DNA of 64,000 nucleotides from Septoria linicola (lineage: Eukaryota > Ascomycota > Dothideomycetes > Mycosphaerellales > Mycosphaerellaceae), in NCBI GenBank assembly GCA_024114885.1, contig CP099432.1, forward strand, positions 248,001 to 312,000, read 5' to 3'. The notes under the pieces were generated by a model. It ran no database searches and was not told the origin of the DNA. It saw only the letters and a program-made list of their open reading frames with translations. Numbering within the stretch: the first letter of the stretch is position 1; each line of letters opens with the position of its first letter. A program made the position numbers and the translations under genes. This document shows, in pieces, positions 55,785 to 64,000 of the stretch.

Positions 55785-58060
55785 TTGGCGAACAAGTGGT
55801 CGAGGTTAAGGGTCAGCCGGGATTCTAGAACGTGAACGGGAAAGATGGGAGAATTTGGTGTGGGTGACGGATGAGGGGAGTGTGTGTGACGATACCATTG
55901 TCGATATAAAGGAGCTGCCTGTGCACGGGATACTGCTCGACAACGGAGTGGCATGCAACCTTGTTGCTAATTGGCGGGAATCGATGTCCGACACTCGTTG
56001 CAGCACGACCTCATCAGCGAGGTTGATGGTGAGGTTTGGGCCACAGCAAGTCTGCAAGAACCGACGGCTCTCTCCGCTTTGCTCGACGATAGTGACTAAG
56101 GTATAGAGATCTTGTTCTCAAAAGCGTATCGACTTCAAAAGCTGGGCTGAAGCGTTATTTCTGGGATCAATCGATAGGGTCCACAGACATCGCAAAGGCT
56201 GTTGACAGCACCGGTTAGGAAGGCGTAATCACCCGTGGTGTAGTGAATACTCTGACATCAGCGCCTCTCTATATTCGGGAGAGAAGAACATAGTGTGTTG
56301 ATAGTATCGTGTTCACACGCGGCCATCAAGATAGCTCAACGAGAACATGTGTTATACAGCATAAAGGTTATACTGACTTCGAGGATCTGGAGGATTATAC
56401 TACCTACCGACGAGACTAATCTAGCCTATAAGTACGGCGCAAATAGACTGCTCTATTCTCCTAGGGCCCTCGACCCGATTGTTGGCAAATTATACTGCGA
56501 AGTTTAACAGAATTGGCGAATTGCGTAGAAAGACCGCAGCAACACATCGTTAGCCCGTGGACACAAATTGTGTGTACATGCACTATCGAAATGTAGATTA
56601 GACGTCAGTAAGACATCTATGACGATGCTCGGTAATTACGGCTGCTATCAAGTCGTTGTTGGCCACGATGCAGAGAAGCGAAGCGTCCTTATGCTCACAT
56701 AAGCCAGCATCAAGAACAGTTAATGAATCCGAATAGATAGCAGCCGACCTGTGAGACGTCGAAAATCATTCGGCAATTGCACAAGGGGTAACAAAACTTT
56801 TGCGCTCAGACATCGTTGCGATCGATAGCAAGGACAAGAGATGCTAGCATGCGAGCCTACGCTGCGTAGCTAGTAAGTATAGTGCACGCATGCAGGTTTG
56901 CAGCAAAAGGTGCGGCACGCCTGCATGAGTCAAGCGTTTACACCGACTCGTTCAGATCTGGAGAAGGGCATGGAGCATAGATAGATGCGGACAGTCGGTC
57001 TTGCAATAAGGATCAGTTCATAGGCAGCTCGTATCTTGGACGTAAGTAAGCCAGCCAGCGGGCGAACGTGCCAACTTGTTGTCTACCTTCAAGCTGAGAC
57101 ATATCCCTCTCGAGCAATCCAGCCTAGATAAACTGTAATCAAGACTAGAACGAGGCTGGAAGGAGCAATTTCGATCTCGCTATAGAAGCTATACAGGACC
57201 TGCCGATTCACATCTGCAGATGGCCTATCGACCAATGCGCTGAAAGAATGGGCTGAAACATTATAGTGTTGATACTCCGTAGCGGCTTTGTAACGCTGAG
57301 GAACAAAGTCACGCTCCGCGCAAACTTTGGCGCGCCCTTCTCCGTTGACGTCGAACCGCAAATGGAGCAACACGCGCAGACGGTCATGAACCGCCTCGGT
57401 TGAGCTTACGTCGGGACATAGGTATGGCTTGAATATGCTGTAACAAAAGGTTAAGGATGCCGCTACAAATCTAGAACGCGAAGATGCCGTAAACTATCGT
57501 ATTGTCTACGCGTATCTGACACGGCATGTAGCGTTAAACGAGGTGAGATCGAAGGATTCTAGAAGCAACTTGTAGACATAACTGCTCGATATCTATCCGA
57601 GCTAAACGCGTTCCAGATGTGATCGACGTGTGGCTACGATGCGTATACGTTACAAGATGAGGATCTTAAGCACGCTTATTTTCTTGATTCCGAGAGGCGC
57701 GCATCTCTACAGATTCCTTAAACAGACGACTGTAATATCCAAGACGAATATCGTTTGCTTAGTTCGGTTGTCGTAGGAAATGTACCTGTCTCTGGAGTTA
57801 GAAGGCAATCTTTCGGCTCTATTATTGCTCGTAAAGCTCACCTATCTATCTTCGGATTCCGCCACGCTATAGGCTGTTCCTAATCGATACTCGACATTTC
57901 GAATCGAATTATGAAGCAGGACGTTAGCGAAGAAGTACTCGCGGACGGACAGAACGCGTAGGGCTAATCGCGCATGTATGTCTACTAGTAAGCCAAAGGA
58001 ACGCCCAAGACATAAGATCGTATGCAAGAGGCGCCTTAAGTCAGATCGGGTCGGCTCGAT
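55785..58060. other. Low-coding stretch, partly degraded
   Basis: 55800-56110 has a plus-strand frame (NLVWVTDEGSVCDDTIVDIK) that may be a remnant of the preceding gene after a frame break. From about 56300 to 58060 codon structure is absent and composition is mixed; stretches at 57430-58030 show mild TpA enrichment. No TE domain could be recognised. Confidence 0.35.
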
Positions 58061-58092
58061 GGCATAGGTGTCTGACTCTCGGTTAGTAATAG

Positions 58093-58449
58093 TTACTTTG
58101 ATTCTATGCTTGCACTCGTGCCTAACCAGTACGAGTCTTCGAGATCACACACACGATTGCCCACAGTGTTCCGGATCATATGCCCGCCAACGTGCAGCAG
58201 GAAAAGGTCGTCCAGCCAACGGTATCGGAGAGGTTCCAGTTCAGATGTATACAGTCTGCTATACTGGCCAGAGGTCAGGTTTTGGCAACAAACTCGTCTG
58301 TCTTGAGCCTCTGAGGTCAACGTCATCCTTGAGATACGAGAATCACATCTCGTTACGACAGCTGACTCCCAGGACGGCAATGCTTGCAGTTGATGCAAGC
58401 CGCCAGCCCGACAAGGCCAGGACGCCGCCTCTCGATGAGCATCTATCAC
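58093..58449 (-). CDS. Possible hypothetical exon, up to 118 aa
   Basis: The C-terminal half is coding-like: LEPLRYRWLDDLFLLHVGGH, then NRVCDLEDSYWLGTSASIES. The first codon in frame is not ATG. The plus strand (58068-58469) is also open with a hydrophobic start, but it lacks an ATG. Strand assignment is uncertain. Confidence 0.25.
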   Translation of the reverse strand: MIDAHREAASWPCRAGGLHQLQALPSWESAVVTRCDSRISRMTLTSEAQDRRVCCQNLTSGQYSRLYTSELEPLRYRWLDDLFLLHVGGHMIRNTVGNRVCDLEDSYWLGTSASIESK

Positions 58450-58473
58450 TTATTCGTCAATCTGCTTAAAGTG

Positions 58474-58894
58474 TCAATGTTGACACACAACGATAAAGAG
58501 CGCAAGATATGGCATTTGCGCATGCTTGTAATCAGGGGAAAGCGTAGATTGTAGCGTAGAGACCCGGTGATGATTGTACTTGGACTCTGGACAAGCCAAC
58601 GGCGTGTCAAAAAGATGCGTGCGACTGTTGCTAAAGCAACACGATGTCATCGCACTCTTCGTGTCGTCTTGCGGATGTGGACTGGCCATGATGTAGTAAC
58701 GTGAGGAGTCTCGTGTGCTCGTTAGTCTGCTCATTACTAAGCCCACAGGTTCCATCCATTCGCAATCGAGAGCACGAGAGCTTCCAGTCATTGGACGGAG
58801 ACGACTCTGTTGATCTCTCGGCTGTACGAGAGATACTCGGCTGCTTGCGATCAACTGTTGCAACGCGCTGCGGTGGAGACGGCTGCTGCCGCAT
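58474..58894 (-). CDS. Hypothetical protein, 127 aa, two exons
   Basis: Exon 1 (58894-58747) starts MRQQPSPPQRVATVDRKQPS. The intron (58746-58710, 37 nt) has donor GTGGGC, branch GACTAAC and acceptor CGAG, and joins in phase to exon 2 (58709-58474) reading YSSRYYIMASPHPQDDTKSA, then SCCFSNSRTHLFDTPLACPE, ending TGA. Total 384 nt, a multiple of three. No family or targeting signal is recognised. The short intron and GAG-type acceptor are unusual but recur elsewhere in the window (6517-6562). Confidence 0.45.
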
Positions 58895-58899
58895 GACGG

Positions 58900-59235
58900 T
58901 TCAGCCCACCGCCAGATGGAGGCGCGAGCCCTTCTAGTGACAGCCCTCTTAGCATAATCGGGATGTTTTCTAGACTGCTACCTCCGACTTTCATTGCATC
59001 CCTTCGAGCTTTGTGACCCGATCTGGCCTGGACTCTCATAGCCCACCTCCATCGTGGACTTTGTGTGAGTTCCGCTGCGAGATGGCTGCAATCGCTGCAA
59101 AGGTCGCTCCATCTCGGATTCGGCTTCGGCTGCCGCGCTCCCGTCCACTCCGCAACGCGTGGAGCGCGTCCGCCGACTCTCAAGACAATAACATTAGAGC
59201 ATGTTTACCGTTTAGTTTCAGTGGCTGCCGCGGCA
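58900..59235. other. Border region before the last RIP block
   Basis: Normal composition, short overlapping frames on both strands, no clear gene. The RIP-like composition starts abruptly at about 59235. Confidence 0.35.
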
Positions 59236-59399
59236 AGCGGAAGCTATAATTAGCGCGCTATAACATGTTAGTATATTTAATTGCCTTTACGTTAGTAAAC
59301 GTTTCTATATACTACCTTAGCTTATCTTAATAATACCTTATCGCCTAGCGTACTCTTACTCGTAGCGTACTATATTCGCGTAGAGTATACGCTATAGAT

Positions 59400-60560
59400 G
59401 TTACTATTATACTATACCTATAGATCTACTCTAGATAGTAGCGATTTAGCTACTATTATAGAAGGAAGAAGACGAGATCGTCTAAGTATAGTAGGAAGTA
59501 CGATATACCTTAAACTAAGAGTACTACTATTATTAGTATTATAACGCGTAGTCTCTAGATAACTTAGATCTAGTAAACTATCGTCTTGAATATCGCTTCT
59601 ATCTAGACTAGATAAAGCGAATAGCTCTACTATTACTTAGTAAGGATAATATCTATATAGAATTATCGCCTAGATAGTACTATATTATAACGCTAGAGAT
59701 AGCGTTGTTCCTTATCTATAAACGAATAGCGTATCTAAGTCGTTATTATAATATAAAGGAACTCGGCTATAGTTATATATAGATTAGTTAGATCTTTAAT
59801 AGAACGGTATAGTTACTATATTAGAACTTCTACGACTTAATCTATTAGTAGCTAGCGCTTAATAAGCGCTTAATACTATAGAGATATACGAACAAAGTAG
59901 GTAAAGCTAGTTATAGAATAGGTTAGATATAGGGATTTATTAATAGTATATTCCTCGAGTTTAGCTAGCTAATAAATAACGCGTTCTAGCTTATAATATA
60001 CTCTAGGTATTATAGTACTAATAGTTAAAAGATATAGGCTATTACTACGCCTAATAGCTTAGTTGTCTATATTATAGTGCCTACTCTTAGTCTAGCGAAC
60101 GATAGTACTATTTATAGTAATAGTAGTATTACTAAAAAGATAAGAGATATATAAGCCGCTAATCCTAGACTCTAGTACTTATTTCTATTTAGTAATAGCG
60201 CGTATAGTAACTTCTAGGGTATAATTAAGCTAATTCGGTATAAGGCTAGATATTAGTTTCTTACTAACGAATAACGGACTATAAACTACTAGCTCTCGAT
60301 ATCTAGAGTAAGTATCGAGATAGTATTTAGTAATAACTATACCTAGTTTACCTACGTATACTTTAGTAAAGGTCTATAGTCTATAGTATAGAAAGTTAGA
60401 AACTATTTCCTTATATCTATATTACTTTAGAACTACCTTACTTACCTTAGAGTAGAAGAAGGTAAGATAGGTACTATTAATAGTATATTTAACTACTAGC
60501 TACTAACTCTTAAATAGTATCTTAGAGGCGAAGCTATAGTCGATTAATACTCGATTAGTT
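59400..60560 (+). pseudogene. PIF/Harbinger (DDE_Tnp_4) transposase remnant
   Basis: With stops ignored, one frame at about 59990-60430 reads AITTPNSLVVYIIVPTLSLA with NDSTIY, then FQGIIKLIRYKARYQFLTNE and QRTINYQLSISRVSIEIVFS, ending FSKGLQSIVQKVRNYFLISI and LLQNYLTYLR. This follows the fungal DDE_Tnp_4 pattern (ITTPDGLVxHLFGPxEGRRHD ... PFRGAxLTPEQQAFN ... MSRVRISVEWGFG ... KxxLKLLLQPVGKYYLVAALLTNCHTCLY). Gly-to-Ser and Asp-to-Asn changes fit RIP. Inactive. Confidence 0.75.
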
Positions 60561-60727
60561 AGTAGATATAGTAAAGAACGTAAGAAGAAGAAAGCTCGTC
60601 GTATTAGTAATAGTATATTATTCGTATCGATAGTCGTATAGTTATTTATATAAAGTATTATCTTAAAGCGCGTCTATCTTTTTAGTAATATATACTAAGA
60701 CTTCTATCTCGACTATACCTAATAATT

Positions 60728-60810
60728 AATTATAGGCGTAGTCGATAGACCGACTACGCCTATAATTAGCTCGACTACGCTAATAAATAGTTATTAGCGT
60801 AGTCGAGCTA
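60728..60810. repeat. Two adjacent perfect palindromes
   Basis: 60728-60767 has exact 17-bp arms (AATTATAGGCGTAGTCG and its complement, 6-bp loop). 60767-60810 has exact 20-bp arms (TAGCTCGACTACGCTAATAA and its complement, 4-bp loop). Both share the GCGTAGTCG core. Confidence 0.92.
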
Positions 60811-61089
60811 AAAGGCTTAGTAGAGTATCTAAGGATTTAGATATAGAGATTATAGATTTATTTATTTAATTTATTAAGAACACTATTATTTCTATAGTAG
60901 TAAGCTATACGCTATATACGCTATATAACTAATTAAACGGCGAGAAATACCTTATAGTTATTATAGGTAAACTAGCTAAAATATGCGTAATCGTCTTAAC
61001 TCGCTTAGCTCTAACTCCTAATCCTTAAACTATAATAAGACTAATATTACTACCTTATCTACTACTACGACCACCTCTACGGCTACTAC

Positions 61090-63600
61090 GCTTACTAATA
61101 CCTAGACGATAGTCTTTAATATATAGTAGACGTGCCTTACGCTAGCGATACTCGATCTTCTTATAGACGTAGTTCGAATACTTACTAGTTAAAATACGAT
61201 CGTTTCCTTTATCGTGTCTACCTAAGATATAGCGTAATCTAGCCTTATAGTAGTTTAGATACTTCTTATCCTAGCTAACCTTATAGAACTTAGCCTCGTA
61301 TATATACTAGTAAGTATTCTTAGTATTAGCGCTAGTAGTAGACTATTAATCTATAGTAAGTAGACTACCTAGTAGTAGACTAGTCTTACTAGCGTATATT
61401 CTAGTATTCTTATTAGGCGCCGCTCTACTAGTCTTACGTAGCGTCTTGTCTATAGAACCTACTAGACGACTACGAGGCTTCTTCTATATATTAGTCTATC
61501 TAGTTAAAGAGTTTTTAGTACTCTAGCGAATAGGAGTTAATAGTAGCGGTATAGTATTATCGTAGATTAGCGACGTAGTATTACTATAGATTAGTAAGCT
61601 CTCCTTATAGATATCTAGTAGAGTACGTAGTAGATTACGAGGATTATAAGGAAGTCTACTTCTACTATATAGTAGACGATTACTAAAGAGATCTAGTATA
61701 GTACTACTATTAGTAAGTAGACGCGGTATATTACTAAATATACTACGACCTTAAAGTAGCGACTCTAGATTAAACTCGTTAGGCGTATAGTAGTTCGATT
61801 ACTCGCTCGAGTTAGGCGTATTTTCTCCTTTAAAGCTAAATCTACTAATATTAGAGGTACTTAAGCTACGACGATTACGATTACTACTAAAAACTAGTAG
61901 TATTACCGACGGTATACTAGGCTTAGTCTCTAAGGCCGGTTCTATAGAGGCGCTAGAAGTAAAGTAACTCTACTACTATTATTCGAGTTACTCTTAAGTT
62001 AGACGAGAGAGTAGCGTTAGAGTTAGTAAGTTTATACTAACGAACTCGAACTCGTAGCTACTATCTATATTCTATTAGGTAATACGTTCGCGGATCGGAC
62101 TATCTCGTAAGCGATTTATCTCGAGCGAAGGTATATTAATACGTAATATTCTATATAGACGCCTAAGATCTAGATTAAGGCGCTTAGTATCCTTCTTTAG
62201 AAAGTCTCTCTTATCTAGAGAGTCCGATATAGTACTATTATATAGTATATTATATAGTATATATATAAGAAAAGAGAGAACTCGAGTTATTATTTAAAGA
62301 GGAGGAAGAAAGAGAAGAAGCCTATACATTCTTTATATAAAGCGACTCTCTTACTCTCTAAATAGAATAAGTAGTTACCTAATTACTCGCCTAATTACTC
62401 GCTCGTTTACTGTCTATATATATATATATATTAAGAAGTACTTAGTTAAAGTTCTATTTATCCTTCGAGTAACTCTATAGAGGAGCTTCGACCTCCTCTA
62501 TAAACTATAACTTTATATCGACTACGCTTACTTCTAGCTCGACTAAGCTAATAATTAAGTTATTAGCGTAGTCGACGCTCGACTAGGCCTATAATTGATT
62601 TATTAGCTTAGTCGAGCTAGAAGTCGTATAGTAAGATTTTAGAAGTAAAGATAAATATAAATATATTAATATACTAAAATATATTAACCTTAACCTTAAT
62701 CTTTATTCTTTAGTAGTAGACGCGCGTCTAAGATAGTAGCTAAACTAGCGAAGCTAGTCGCTATAGCCTTACTTACTCTATTAGTAATAGTAAGAGTAAT
62801 CCGCTCCTCTATCGCTATAATCTCTAGCTAATTACTACTACTATCTCTCTTTACTAGCTCCTCGCGCTATAGAGCTATATTAGTATTAAACTAGCGCTTC
62901 TACTCTTTATTACGCCGCTCTTCTACTACTATTCTTCGCTCCTTACGTCTCGTATTCTCCTTCGTAACGCGATCCTTACGAGCTACCTTCTTCTTCGTAT
63001 AACGATTAGCCTATACTATTATATTATTAATAAAGCCCTTATTACGCGTTTTAGATCGCTTCTCTATATCTATTACGTACTTACGCTTAGAACTAACCTT
63101 TAGAAGATTTAGAGGATTCTAAGAGTCGTTAGTAGTAGAGATAAAGTTATAGGTATATTTATCGATAGCTTTAGCGTACTTAATAATAGTAGTACTAGTA
63201 CGCGTCTTATCCTTCTTCTTAATCTCGATACGTACGAGCTTTACGATTAGGTTATCGATATATATATCGAACTAGTTACGATTACGGCTAGTACTAATAA
63301 CACGCTACTACTACTAATTAATCTATATAGGAATCTAGCCGATAATAGTAGAGTAGTTCCTACTATTAGAGCTACTAAATATAGTCTAAAATAATAAAGT
63401 AATATATAGTCTATAACGGCTTGAGAGCTCCTTTTATATTACTTCTATCTACTTCTACTTAGAGATACTATTCTTAAAGATATTAGAATACTTATCTAAG
63501 TACTTTATAGTCGCTATAATAGTCTCCTTAGACTAGATATATAGTACCTTCTTCTTCTTCTAGACTCTATTACGATTACGTTCGGTCTACGTATCGATCT
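61090..63600 (-). pseudogene. Unassigned RIP-damaged coding relic(s)
   Basis: Minus-strand frames with stops read at about 61280-61090 as YYKARLRYILGRHDKGNDRI, at about 63560-63300 as KETIIATIKYLDKYSNIFKN, and at about 63000-62730 as a basic coiled coil (KKKVARKDRVTKENTRRKER). A second ORF accompanying the transposase, as PIF/Harbinger elements often have, is one possibility; I do not recognise the family. Confidence 0.35.
62531..62623. repeat. 24-bp perfect inverted repeat around a second GCGTAGTCG palindrome
   Basis: The 24-bp arms at 62531-62554 and 62600-62623 are exactly complementary (core TAGCTCGACTAAGCTAATAA). The 45-bp loop contains TTATTAGCGTAGTCG and CGACTAGGCCTATAATT, relatives of the 60728-60810 palindromes. 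Confidence 0.9.
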
Positions 63601-64000
63601 TAACCTCTATATTATTTCTCTCGTCCTAGTCTACTTAATTATATCTATTTAGAAAGCTAGCTAGATCCCGCTTATACTCTTTCTTTATAGCCTCTTATAT
63701 AGCGTAGATATTAGGCTCTAGTAGGATCCTAGTAGTAGCTAGTATATTCGTAGTAGACGACGCTAGAGTAGACAGAGGTATATTCTAAGGCTATATCGGA
63801 CCTTAACCCGGTTTATTTATAGTAGGAGCTATAGTAATTACTCGACTACGACTAACTATTCTCTCTCTTATTAGCGGTTTAGGCGTAGGCGTATTACTAG
63901 ATCGCGGATCTATAGAGGTAGCTAGTTAAGTAGGCTAGGTAACGAATAGCGCGCTTACTAGTAGTAGTATAAGCTAAAGCGATAGTAATAGCTCTTAAGC

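Larger units (their letters stand above)
59240..64000. mobile_element. RIP-mutated repeat block with a PIF/Harbinger element; runs off the window
   Basis: TpA-saturated throughout. The left part encodes a degraded PIF/Harbinger transposase on the plus strand. The right part (about 61000-63600) holds unassigned minus-strand coding relics. Two palindrome clusters at 60728-60810 and 62531-62623 mark internal boundaries. Element ends could not be placed. Confidence 0.75.

Noticed and set aside
1..64000. A reassigned code with TAA/TAG read as Gln and TGA as the only stop
   Set aside because: Several interrupted genes invite this reading, and many clear frames end in TGA. However, intact frames with many Gln codons (18 in 35401-36096, 7 in 20287-20823) use only CAA/CAG, which would be very unlikely if TAA/TAG were ordinary Gln codons. 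Some of the TAA/TAG codons also fit intron donors, branch sites or acceptors. Reading past stops until TGA gives about 60 open codons by chance anyway.
1..64000. CRISPR arrays, prokaryotic operons, rRNA or tRNA genes
   Set aside because: The direct repeats present are minisatellites with degenerate units and no unique spacers. Introns and RIP indicate a fungal nucleus. No rRNA or tRNA-like cloverleaf was found by eye, though a covariance-model search could not be run.

Overview
The window looks like a repeat-rich, gene-poor stretch of a filamentous ascomycete nuclear genome; the exact taxon cannot be read from it. Three observations support this. There are blocks of extremely TpA-rich, CpA/TpG-poor DNA, the signature of repeat-induced point mutation (RIP). 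The transposon families inside them (hAT, Fot1/pogo, Ty1-Copia, PIF/Harbinger) are all common in ascomycetes. The protein-coding stretches between them are split by introns of about 37-60 nt with GT...CTNAC...AG signals.

Layout: 1-3990 is a RIP-mutated hAT element (minus strand, cut by the window edge). 4000-11700 is a gene island. 11880-16600 is a second RIP block with a divergent hAT relic. 16700-26160 is a gene island. 26169-29835 is a complete hAT copy in inverted orientation to the first, with an 8-bp target duplication. 29850-38900 is a gene island ending in tandem repeats. 38902-40731 is a complete Fot1/pogo-type element with 45-bp inverted termini. 40735-47330 is an island with sparse genes and several minisatellites. 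47332-49394 is an internally deleted Copia-type LTR element. 49700-59200 is a gene island. 59240-64000 is a RIP block with a PIF/Harbinger transposase relic and strong palindromes.

The islands hold small proteins I do not recognise. The clearest models are 7312-8124, 10337-11140, 24323-25308, 31337-31720, 33317-33887, 35401-36096, 49749-50204 and 58474-58894. Several other coding stretches carry single-base frame breaks or lone TAA/TAG codons, so many are either decaying genes or affected by assembly errors. No metabolic cluster, rRNA, tRNA, CRISPR or prokaryotic operon is visible. The most informative signals concern how RIP acted: transposon bodies are saturated while element ends (one LTR, the Fot1 termini, one hAT end) are nearly untouched.
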